Below are positions 21,090 to 29,511 of a DNA stretch of 64,000 bases, piece by piece. Source of the stretch: Henningerozyma blattae CBS 6284 (Eukaryota > Ascomycota > Saccharomycetes > Saccharomycetales > Saccharomycetaceae); the NCBI RefSeq assembly GCF_000315915.1, contig NC_020186.1:1240001-1304000 (forward strand). The letters run 5' to 3'. The position numbers were made by a program, and so were the translations under genes. Each line of letters begins with the position of its first letter. Within the stretch, counting starts at the first letter, position 1. A model generated the notes under the pieces. The model worked only from the letters and a program-made list of their open reading frames with translations, searched no databases and was not told the origin of the DNA.

Positions 21090-22538
21090 CTAAAAAAACA
21101 TTAAACGTGAAATTATAACAGGAATAGAAAGTAGGAGCAGTACGCAAACAGCTGGGATTAATTTTTCCCATAAATAAATTGCTCTTTTGGTATTCATAAA
21201 CTGAGAAAAGTATTTTTCAAAACTATCTGTCATTGCAGGACGAATAAATTCTTCATTTACTTTACGAGGCCCATTCTTAGTGAAATCAACCAATTTTCCA
21301 TTCTTTATCTCTAAATACTCTTCAATAGCTTCTGCCCATAATTTAGGGTCTGGGTTGCGCTGCCATCCGGTGGCAGTTTTATTATTTTTGCCCTCAACAT
21401 ATGAAATAACAGTTTCTAAAGGACCACCGCTATTTGCTGCTAAGACAGGTTTGCCATATTTCATCGCTTCTAAGGGCACAATACCAAAATGTTCATTAGT
21501 AGGAGTGTATAGTAGCATTTCGGTTTTTTCCAATAATAATTCTTTCAATGAAGAAGAAATTGAAGTTAAAAATATAACCTTACAGTTTGAGACTTTAAAG
21601 TCATGCAAGCTCTTTTGCTTTTTAAATTCAGGATAAAATATAGTTGCGTGGCTTAACTCTAAATCACCTGCAATTTTTTCTAACTGCTTGTGATATATAA
21701 CATTTTCAGTAACTCTCTCATCGTAACCACCACAAATTATTAGCTTAGCATTATCATTATTTCTTTCAGATGATAATGCAAACCCTTTTAAAGCCAATTC
21801 AATATTTTTTTTAATTTCATATCTGTTAATACTCAAATAAAATTTGTCATGAGGATTTAAGATAACTTGTAACAAATCTCTATCATATGATTCGATTGGT
21901 AGGGGAGTTAAATCCACACATGGATAAATGACCCCTGGTTCTTCTTTATGCTTCAAATAATTGAAAGTCTTTTTGTACATTGACCTTGTGAACTTGGAAT
22001 TAACAACTACACTATCAGCCACACTGATAGTCATCTGTTCTAATAAGTCAAAAGGAATACGATACAATTTCTTTAACAAGCTGGTTCTTTTAGCCAGAAG
22101 CTGATCAGGAAAATGACAGTAATACATGACTTTTGCATTTGAGAAATAATGTAACAATGGAATGCATGTTGATAATTGGTCAACAATAAATAAATCATAT
22201 TCTTTGATTTTCCCTGTTCTGATTAATTGGAAAACCAAATATAGCTGTCTAATATTTGCAAAAATAATGAAGAATTTACCAAAGAAACTAATTGGGAGTG
22301 AATCACCGTAAACTTCTACTTTTAATGTTCCATTTTTCACTTCTTCAAAACAGTGGCTTAAATCGCAATGATTGGTATAAGCTGTAACATTATGACCTAC
22401 CTCCTGAAGGCCAACTGCAGCATCCACAACCAATCTTTCAGCACCTCCAATCCCTAAATCAGGATGAATAAAGGCAATTTGAAGATTCTTTTTATCAGTC
22501 TTATTTGAGCTAATAATAGTAGCTCTTAGGTTACTCAT
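21090..22538 (-). CDS. ALG2: GDP-Man mannosyltransferase Alg2
   Basis: A glycosyltransferase family 4 enzyme (482 residues; S. cerevisiae 503) that adds the second and third mannose to the dolichol-linked N-glycan precursor on the cytosolic face of the ER. The N-terminal IAFIHPDLGIGGAERLVVDAA is the family signature, and the C-terminal EHFGIVPLE is the EX7E motif. Hydrophobic segments lie near residues 85-105 and at the very C-terminus (VCVLLLLSIPVIISRLMFF). Convergent with SGF73, as in S. cerevisiae YGL066W/YGL065C. Confidence 0.96.
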   Translation of the reverse strand: MSNLRATIISSNKTDKKNLQIAFIHPDLGIGGAERLVVDAAVGLQEVGHNVTAYTNHCDLSHCFEEVKNGTLKVEVYGDSLPISFFGKFFIIFANIRQLYLVFQLIRTGKIKEYDLFIVDQLSTCIPLLHYFSNAKVMYYCHFPDQLLAKRTSLLKKLYRIPFDLLEQMTISVADSVVVNSKFTRSMYKKTFNYLKHKEEPGVIYPCVDLTPLPIESYDRDLLQVILNPHDKFYLSINRYEIKKNIELALKGFALSSERNNDNAKLIICGGYDERVTENVIYHKQLEKIAGDLELSHATIFYPEFKKQKSLHDFKVSNCKVIFLTSISSSLKELLLEKTEMLLYTPTNEHFGIVPLEAMKYGKPVLAANSGGPLETVISYVEGKNNKTATGWQRNPDPKLWAEAIEEYLEIKNGKLVDFTKNGPRKVNEEFIRPAMTDSFEKYFSQFMNTKRAIYLWEKLIPAVCVLLLLSIPVIISRLMFF

Positions 22539-23209
22539 TTTAATGCTGGATTTCTTTATGAATTATGTTTCGTTTACAAATGAATTTGAAAGCTGCTACT
22601 AATTATATAGGCGTTTTTGACTAGTTTTTCTGAAGGAAAAGTTACTTTTAATGACGACTCCGAAAAGTATACGATTTGTAGAAAATAGGTCAAATATCTA
22701 TTTATACCATAAAGAATGATGCTTTAAGTAGTATTTTTCTACTGCTAGTTTATTGATTTAATATATACAACTATAATTAATTTTTTTAAAAAAATGTTTA
22801 CTACTCTATAATTTTTTATATTTAGTGTCAATCATCAACTTTTTTTCTTGGTAATTAAACGACATATGTAAAATATTTAAATGGAAAAAAAGTAGAGGAT
22901 ATTAAGAAAATATGAAACTAAACCTCAATCGTAGTTGCACTATTTTATTCCCTCTTTTAATGATACCTTTTACACATCAAATTATATACGATACGAACAC
23001 GACCGTTTTTATTGAAGTACTTGTGTACCATTTAAACTTAAGTTGCTAATAAACTAGACCTATCTACCAAGGTCAAACAGTAAGTAAAGAGTTTGATATA
23101 GACGACATATATAGAAAAAGATGAATAAATAAATACATAGTATACAAAAACAGAAAAAAACATTTTTTGAATAAATAAATATATAGCACAAGCCGGGAGC
23201 TATCAAACT
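22539..23209. other. Intergenic, ALG2 to TYW1
   Basis: 671 bp between two minus-strand genes, AT-rich, with nothing recognisable. Confidence 0.6.
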
Positions 23210-25714
23210 TTATACTGCAGCTTTTACTTCATTGGTGGTAATCATTTTATCTGTGATATCGTTTCCAGGTTTAATTGTAGTTTCCATATTTGTATCAACT
23301 TGAGAGCTATCGTCTTGTTTCTTTTGCTTATTCTTTCCCTTTCTGTAGACTCTTGTATTACCTGGAGCAAACCCACCATTGCCAAATAATGCCCATTCTG
23401 GGGTCTTTGCCATATAATCCATGTGAGTAAAATCTTTACCAGAATTTAATAATTCGAAGAATTTGGCAAAATCAATATGCGTATACCATTCACCATTGAT
23501 TTGAAATTTCTTGTGGGCAAGTAAGATACAGTTTGAATGGGCATGTTCTGCAGCCAAATCATAATCTAAGCCTCTTCTTTGCAATTCCTTTGCAAATTCC
23601 TTAACAAAATTAGTACATTCCTCATAAAATGGTATATTCTGCATTGTTAATGGATTTGATCCAGATTTTGAAGTACCAGAGAAAGTTGCACCTTTAACTT
23701 CGATGAAACATGGGGACCCTCTTTGAACTAAATCAGCATAAGCAGAAATATCACCCATATTAAAACCTTTAACTAAGGTTAACCTAAAAACAGTTCTTTG
23801 ATGATGTTGCTTAGTGTTTAAAATATCCAAACATTGCAACATTCTTTCCCAAAAATCTTTAAATAGTGGCCTATCAACCTTTCTTAATTCATCCTTTGTT
23901 GGGGCATCAATTGAAACATATAATTGCGTGACTTTACCTAAGTTTTCTAATGGTTCTGGATGCTGTGCATTACAAACTAAGAAACTTGTTATCTCCTTTT
24001 CGTGTAATAATTCAACAAATCTATTAATATATGGATACATAATTGGCTCACCAACCAAAGACAAAGCACAATGACCAACTTTAAATGCTTTTTGAAAACG
24101 TTCTGCAACAACACCAGGAACACCTCTCATTTGCTTAATCATAGCATAGTGACCCTTTAATGCATTTTCAAGGATATATTCTGGCTCATCCACTTCCCAT
24201 CTCCAAGTTTTCGATACTGGGTTGGTACCATGTCTCCAACAAAAGACACATTTTGACGAACAAGCTAATGATGGTGTTAGCTCCATACATCTACTTGAAG
24301 TAATGTTGAATAAAGATTGCTTATAACATGAACCTGTCCCTCTCAAATCACTCTTTGTCCACCTACAGATTTTAACCCCTGAATGGGATCCGACGATATG
24401 ATAACCTTGCTTCTTTAATTGTTTGAAAGTTGGACTGTTTTTTGACACCATCTGCTTGATATCTGTATCATTAATTACCTTTCCATTTTTAACAATATCC
24501 TCCACATCTTGAAGGTCTTCATCTTCTGCTTCACTATTTTCCTCATCGCTATCTTCATCATCAGATTGCTCATATTGATAAACAATTGGATTATCATCCT
24601 TCAAACATTCAGACAATAAATCTGACCATTCATCAACTTTAGAATCTCCTTCTGTTTTCATACATATCTCTCCTACTGGGTAAATTCTTCTACCACCTAA
24701 TTTTGATAGCCAGTGATCTACCTTTTTAGCTTGGTAACAAAATTTTTCTGGCCAAGATTCTTTATCACCTAAACCTAGGACAGTATAACCTGATAATTTG
24801 GTTAATGGAAATTTATTAATCCTCCAGTCGTAAAAGTTTTCTTGCAAAGTTTGTAAGAAATAATCCAAGGGACAATCGGTATCATATGATGGTATAACCA
24901 ATATATATAAACTATTAATTTGGTTATTTTCTGATGATGGTAGATTAACAAAAAAGTCGTCTAAATCATCAATTTCATCCAAATGAATTACAATCGGAGT
25001 ATATTTTAAATCTTGTACTTTATTACTTAAATTATCTTTTACTCTATTAGCGACGCGTAATGAAGCTCCTTGTAATGAAGAATAAAAAATATAAATTTGA
25101 GAATTAATCAGCTTATCAGTGGAGACAGTCATAGCTGATTTCACAGTCGAAGGATCAATGACCGCAATAGGCTGAGAGGCAGAAACGTCTTCTTCTGAAG
25201 AATTCTTTGATGGTAATTTAGAAATTATAACTTTTTTTGATGTATCCTTCTTTTTGCCTTTAGTCTTTTTAGGCTTAAATGATTGAGTAAAGTCAACCGC
25301 TATTGGGAAAGAGTTATCTTTAGTGCTATTAGTAATATCACCAATAGATTTTTCTAGTGTGATTTTATTAGTGAATCCAGTAGATAATGGGACAGTCTTA
25401 CTTTCTTTTGTATTTTTTTTATGGCCACATTTACAAGATTTCTTGGCTTTATCGTTAGCGTCCTTCTTATTTGAACAGCAACCTGAGCCACCTTTGCCCC
25501 CACAACATTTATGTTTTTTCTTCTCTACAGGTTCAGGTTCAACTACAAAATTAGCAGAAGTAGGACTTGATGATTTGAATACATAGTTTGAATAAAACAT
25601 ATCGTATAGCACAACACCAACCAAAGCAAAAGATGTTCTCCCACCAAAATAGCAGTAAGCTATAGCTGAAGCACCAACAGCAACAGACACGTTATGTTTA
25701 CCTATAGCATCCAT
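23210..25714 (-). CDS. TYW1: tRNA wybutosine synthase Tyw1
   Basis: A radical-SAM enzyme (834 residues; S. cerevisiae 810) that builds the tricyclic 4-demethylwyosine base at G37 of tRNA-Phe, using pyruvate. The order is an N-terminal hydrophobic anchor (~12-45), a Cys/Lys-rich linker (KKHKCCGG to KCGHKKN, ~75-105), a flavodoxin domain with the FMN loop FYSSLQGAS (~210), an acidic linker (~380-400), and the radical-SAM core with CSSKCVFC (Cx3Cx2C, near residue 485). A Tyw1-specific C-terminal region follows. Its substrate, tRNA-Phe, is encoded about 1.4 kb away, probably by chance. The neighbouring order ALG2-TYW1 merges S. cerevisiae chromosomes VII and XVI. Confidence 0.96.
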   Translation of the reverse strand: MDAIGKHNVSVAVGASAIAYCYFGGRTSFALVGVVLYDMFYSNYVFKSSSPTSANFVVEPEPVEKKKHKCCGGKGGSGCCSNKKDANDKAKKSCKCGHKKNTKESKTVPLSTGFTNKITLEKSIGDITNSTKDNSFPIAVDFTQSFKPKKTKGKKKDTSKKVIISKLPSKNSSEEDVSASQPIAVIDPSTVKSAMTVSTDKLINSQIYIFYSSLQGASLRVANRVKDNLSNKVQDLKYTPIVIHLDEIDDLDDFFVNLPSSENNQINSLYILVIPSYDTDCPLDYFLQTLQENFYDWRINKFPLTKLSGYTVLGLGDKESWPEKFCYQAKKVDHWLSKLGGRRIYPVGEICMKTEGDSKVDEWSDLLSECLKDDNPIVYQYEQSDDEDSDEENSEAEDEDLQDVEDIVKNGKVINDTDIKQMVSKNSPTFKQLKKQGYHIVGSHSGVKICRWTKSDLRGTGSCYKQSLFNITSSRCMELTPSLACSSKCVFCWRHGTNPVSKTWRWEVDEPEYILENALKGHYAMIKQMRGVPGVVAERFQKAFKVGHCALSLVGEPIMYPYINRFVELLHEKEITSFLVCNAQHPEPLENLGKVTQLYVSIDAPTKDELRKVDRPLFKDFWERMLQCLDILNTKQHHQRTVFRLTLVKGFNMGDISAYADLVQRGSPCFIEVKGATFSGTSKSGSNPLTMQNIPFYEECTNFVKEFAKELQRRGLDYDLAAEHAHSNCILLAHKKFQINGEWYTHIDFAKFFELLNSGKDFTHMDYMAKTPEWALFGNGGFAPGNTRVYRKGKNKQKKQDDSSQVDTNMETTIKPGNDITDKMITTNEVKAAV

Positions 25715-27119
25715 TTCTTTGTGGTTATCCTTCAGTACTTATTAAAAAAAGAGCTTTGGTATTGATTATGGATTTATCAATTACTTTTTTTATATTTTTA
25801 GTGCTTATCTATTTTATACCATTTTTTTACCTCATCGATTTTACATATTTCATCTTCGGTAGTTTCTTCTTTCGCATTAGTTCAGCCAATAAAATCTCCG
25901 GATTTCACTATTACTAATGTGACATAACCTATATAAGAATGAATAGATTTGTGAAATAAAAACAGCATTAAAAAAGTTCCTGATAGAGTACTTTTTTTAC
26001 CAAAGAATAAGAAATAATTTACAAGATTTACAATATTTTCTTTAAAGTTTTTACTCTTTTAATGCAATTTGCTTTATGGCCTTAAGATAATGGGACCTAT
26101 GCAAAGTATAATCCGTATAGGGATATTACAATAATATCAGATAGTCCTGTGTTATCGACCTTACCAAGTTATATTACCATATAATTTAATGTATGAACAA
26201 TTATTAGGAAGATTTAAAAAAAATGAAGATTAAGAAAAATATTCTTTTGTGGAGAGTAAAAAATATAACCTTCCTTTTCTTGTGCTAGTTTATTTTACCG
26301 TTTCAGAATTACACGATCATTTTTGAATAGAAAACTAATAATTGACTTACAGGTTATTAATTGAATCTACCCTTAATTAATAAATAGGTTTTAAATCCGG
26401 CGGCAAAAAAGATTATATATTCTTATGTTATGGCTTGACAACTGTATTCTTTGTAGTTTTTCAAAGTAATCCAATTAAGAATAAAAAATAAAAAAAGAAT
26501 CACAAATATTGAAGGCAAAACTGCAAATAACACTCAAGTTATTTCCCTTTTTTTTCTTAGTTTTATTAATTATCCAAAAGGTTATTAACCTTTTTAAGTG
26601 AACCAGAACAAGAAAGAATATGCTAATTAAGAAATATACAATTAATAGAGAAAGATATATATTTATTTTAGTCTTTATTTGAATAGTTTTACCGCCATTA
26701 AGCAGTCACGTGGCACGTACGAATCAGCGAGAAAAAAATAAATAAAAAATGTCACGTAGTGTGAGCTACGTTAGTCACGTGTATAAATTAGGATCACGTG
26801 ATAACGGAATGAACATGTAGATTAACAAGTAAGTGAATCATGAACATAAATTCTATTTAAGAATCTAAAGCTAAAAGAATAAACTAGAGGGTTAAGGTAG
26901 AACAAAGAGGTAAGAACCAGAAAACAAAAAGGACGAGATACAAAAGATGGAAGTGTATAGTGAACAAATACGGAACGTAATAATAATAATATTTAACTTA
27001 CGTAGGCTCGGGTATATAGTTGTATAGTTTAATAAACAGTTGGTATTAAACTAGCAGCCAAAAAGATATACTACTAGGAGTAGCAAAGCTTAAAATTGTT
27101 ACATCCAAAAAAATATAAG
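25715..27119. other. Intergenic, TYW1 to tRNA-Phe
   Basis: 1.4 kb without a coding gene. The right part (26700-27060) is LTR-derived (family C) with four CACGTG or closely related motifs in about 120 bp. The left part is plain AT-rich DNA. Confidence 0.6.
26764..26925. repeat. Family C LTR fragment, inverted-repeat arm 1
   Basis: A 162-bp segment that recurs as a near-perfect reverse complement at 27436-27593. The two arms flank tRNA-Phe and about 510 bp between them. They differ by a 4-bp insertion and a few substitutions. The element probably extends left to a TGTCAC start near 26750. Confidence 0.75.
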
Positions 27120-27210
27120 TGCGACTTCTGTGGATCGAACACAGGACCTCCAGATATCTCAAACAAAAGTATTCTTCAGTCTGGCGCTCTCCCAACTGAG
27201 CTAAACCCGC
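27120..27210 (-). tRNA. tRNA-Phe (GAA) with 18-nt intron
   Basis: A 91-nt gene matching yeast tRNA-Phe: 37-nt first exon ending at G37, 18-nt intron, 36-nt second exon starting at A38. The anticodon is GAA; D-loop, T-loop and anticodon stem are intact. The acceptor stem has a G5-G68 mismatch next to the usual G4-U69 wobble, because both partners of the normal A5-U68 pair changed to G. A run of seven T on the transcribed strand (A run at 27107-27113) is the terminator. Confidence 0.93.
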
Positions 27211-27301
27211 TTATTTTTCTACTTCTAATTAGTTTAATTTGAGTATTTGTGTATTTGAGTATGTAAACACTTAAACGCACATTGCTCTAAGGGCTTAAAT
27301 T

Positions 27302-27435
27302 TTCTGGAATATGATTATATCATTTTCTATTAAGTGGTAAAAGACTTTTATCACGTGACTTATTATTTAAAATGTACTGGAATTCAAGAGAGTTAGACAT
27401 TGTTATACAGTGTCTAACTCTCTTGAATCCCAGTA
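27302..27435 (+). mobile_element. Rearranged family A LTR with palindromic end
   Basis: The first 73 bp (27302-27374) match the 5' part of the family A LTR. They are joined to an inverted copy of the LTR 3' end (27375-27412) and then a direct copy of the same 3' end up to 27435. The result is a palindrome with 25-bp arms (one mismatch) and an 11-bp loop. It sits inside the family C LTR, whose right part continues at 27436. Confidence 0.85.
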
Positions 27436-27593
27436 GTTTTCTGGTTCTTACCTCTTTGTTCCACCTTAACCCTCTAATTTATTCTTTTAGCTTTAGATTC
27501 TTAAATAGAATTTATGTTCATGATTCACTTGTTGATCTACATGTTCATTCCGTTATCACGTGATCCTGATTTATAGACGTGACTAACGTAGCT
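27436..27593. repeat. Family C LTR fragment, inverted-repeat arm 2
   Basis: The reverse complement of 26764-26925. It is truncated on its left by the family A LTR piece and on its right by the family D LTR, so it predates both. Confidence 0.75.
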
Positions 27594-27942
27594 GTCACAA
27601 TTTTTGTGGTTCCAATCTATGTATCTTGTAAATGCCTTCTCCTTCTTCTATTGCAGCAAGTCGGAGTTCTAACTATATTATACTTGGTATAAAGGCTCTA
27701 TTTATCTAACTGTGTACGGTAATTAAGATATTAATACTTTTCTCTAGACTTAGAAACTCAACCCGTTCGTTGCTTTCTTCATTTGTTTTTCGTGTCAGAT
27801 GATTTGTGTCTGACCTTGATGAATATATACATAATTATTAATCCTTGAAATCACGTGATACATATTCTTAGAATGTATGACAATACTTCTAAAAAGAGTT
27901 GCGCCACATATTAATAATTTGAACTATTAAGAATATGTGACA
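27593..27942 (-). mobile_element. LTR family D, copy 1
   Basis: A 350-bp LTR with perfect 6-bp terminal inverted repeats TGTCAC/GTGACA. It is about 98% identical by eye (some five or six differences) to 34718-35067 in opposite orientation, and both copies lie about 22-24 bp beyond the 3' end of a tRNA-Val gene. They therefore derive from one insertion that was duplicated with the tRNA. No 5-bp target duplication is evident. Confidence 0.85.
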
Positions 27943-27964
27943 TGATGTAACAATAGTTATAAAA

Positions 27965-28038
27965 TGATTTCGCCCAGGATCGAACTGGGGACGTTCTGCG
28001 TGTTAAGCAGATGCCATAACCAACTAGACCACGAAACC
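27965..28038 (-). tRNA. tRNA-Val (AAC), copy 2
   Basis: 74 nt, identical to copy 3 at 34621-34694 and with the standard CCCAG/CTGGG T-stem. The terminator on the transcribed strand is a run of only four T. It forms part of the inverted duplication described separately. Confidence 0.96.
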
Positions 28039-28050
28039 ATATATCTCTTA

Positions 28051-28145
28051 TGCTGTTTTTTAATACGAGACTGACAGGACAAGGGTGGTATTTCAGAGTT
28101 CCGACGGTACTGAGATCAGTAGTTCCAGGTTGTATTACAAGATTA
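28051..28145 (-). mobile_element. LTR family E fragment, left of the full element
   Basis: 95 bp whose reverse complement is about 80% similar to 34018-34098. Read in minus orientation it ends in CAGCA, like an LTR 3' end. The full-length element is inserted directly against it. Confidence 0.55.
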
Positions 28146-28360
28146 TGCTGGAATATGATTATATCATTTTCTATTAAGTGGTAAAAGACTTTTATCACGT
28201 GACTTATTGTTTAAAATGTGTTTTTCTGTTTATATAGAAAAACACTATTTAAGAAATATATTCATTTTAGTTATAGTATTTACTATATATTTCAAAATAG
28301 GATAATCGTCTTATATCTTAAACACTGTATATCAATGTCTAACTCTCTTGAATCCCAGTA
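28146..28360 (+). repeat. 5' LTR of the Ty4-like element
   Basis: 215 bp, from TGCTGGAATA to ATCCCAGTA, matching the solo LTR at 4326-4541. It contains the E-box ATCACGTGAC and should hold the promoter. Its last base is the A of the gag ATG. Confidence 0.9.
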
Positions 28361-29511
28361 TGGTAGCAATGCCTAGTTCTGATCTAGAGGAAACACAGTT
28401 GGTGCATGAACAGCTAACTTTGATTAAAGAAAAGATTCAACTAAACAGAAAAAAAATGATTGAGCTTTTATCTAACGAAGATTTAGATACTGATGAAGCT
28501 CAAGAGATGATTAATAAACTTGACAAATCTAAGACATTTTTAGAGAATTTAAGAGAAAAATGTAACAAAGATTTGAAATATTTACAAAGTCAACAACAAC
28601 AATTGGCAAAGAAAGAAAAAGTTAATACTGAATTGAAGGTTGGAGATAACAATGAAAACAAATTAAACAACAAAACTGTCGAGAATAAAGATACAATGGA
28701 TAAAAGTAATTCCATTGATGATTTATCAGATGTTGAAGATGTTGTAAATCTAATGTCACTAAGAGATGACAGAGGAGATTATTATGAATTTATCACCAAC
28801 AATGGTGAAAGTCATAAATTTTATTACGAAAATAAATCAGCAAAACTTGATTTTGGATTGAACGAAATTAAAGACTTTCCTAATTGGATTTATATGGTCA
28901 AAAGATTTCTAAAGAAATGGAACTTTGATAACATCACTAAATGTAATTCAGATGATGATATTCCATTAGTAGAACATAAAATTATTACCCTGGTTATCCA
29001 AGAATCTTTAGGAAACGGCTTTAATAGATGGAAAAATAATTATGTTATTACTGCGTTTGAAATTTTAAAAGAATTAAAAGAAATGTGTATTGATGATTAC
29101 CCGAGAGAAGTTAAAGACAAAATGTGGAGAAGAATTCATATTGATAAATTCTGCTCAGATACAAATGAGTTGAAAGAAGTCTTAAACAACATAATCTTAT
29201 TAGAAAAATGTACTGCAAATAATGCGGAAATACAGTCAACTACCAATGAGTTCATCAATAATAAGATTAAATCTACTCTGGATAATCAACTAGATATGAT
29301 GGTTGATATTAGATTAGCTAGTATAACTATTGATGATAAAGGAAATATGCCACCAACAGGATACATTGAAAATATAGTTGATACCATAAAGAGTATTAAA
29401 AGAAAAAATGGCATACGTTCAGGACAGTCAAGGCAATGCAATCAATGCAATTCATTTTTGCATTTTGCCAAAAACTGTCCAAATACTCTTAGGCAATATG
29501 AACAACAATAG
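28360..29511 (+). CDS. Retrotransposon Gag
   Basis: The structural capsid protein. I start at the ATG at 28360, whose A is the last LTR base (383 residues); ATG 28369 is an alternative. The N-terminal ~90 residues form a Gln/Lys/Glu-rich coiled coil. An acidic linker follows, then a capsid-like domain (DFPNWIYMVKRFLKKW onward). The C-terminus has a CCHC zinc knuckle C-x2-C-x4-H-x4-C (CNQCNSFLHFAKNC), usual for nucleocapsids but absent from Ty1 Gag. The zero frame ends at TAG 29509-29511, shortly after the CTTAGGC shift site. The N-terminal coiled-coil spacing resembles that of the broken gene at 6546-8417. Confidence 0.92.
   Translation: MVAMPSSDLEETQLVHEQLTLIKEKIQLNRKKMIELLSNEDLDTDEAQEMINKLDKSKTFLENLREKCNKDLKYLQSQQQQLAKKEKVNTELKVGDNNENKLNNKTVENKDTMDKSNSIDDLSDVEDVVNLMSLRDDRGDYYEFITNNGESHKFYYENKSAKLDFGLNEIKDFPNWIYMVKRFLKKWNFDNITKCNSDDDIPLVEHKIITLVIQESLGNGFNRWKNNYVITAFEILKELKEMCIDDYPREVKDKMWRRIHIDKFCSDTNELKEVLNNIILLEKCTANNAEIQSTTNEFINNKIKSTLDNQLDMMVDIRLASITIDDKGNMPPTGYIENIVDTIKSIKRKNGIRSGQSRQCNQCNSFLHFAKNCPNTLRQYEQQ
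28361..28370 (+). promoter_or_regulatory. Primer-binding site for minus-strand DNA
   Basis: TGGTAGC immediately follows the 5' LTR and is complementary to the 3' end of yeast initiator tRNA-Met (seven consecutive matches; the next three bases differ from the Ty1 PBS). It overlaps the first gag codons. Confidence 0.75.
29488..29494 (+). promoter_or_regulatory. Programmed +1 frameshift site CTTAGGC
   Basis: The heptamer CTT-AGG-C lies exactly in the gag frame (CTT is a Leu codon) inside the gag/pol overlap. In Ty1, slow decoding of AGG lets the Leu tRNA slip from CUU to UUA, moving the ribosome +1 into pol at GGC. Here that frame leads directly into the long pol frame, so the same mechanism is strongly implied. 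Confidence 0.93.

Noticed and set aside
29408..29491. ATG at 29408 as an independent pol start
   Set aside because: It lies in the gag overlap; the in-frame CTTAGGC site shows pol is made by frameshift.
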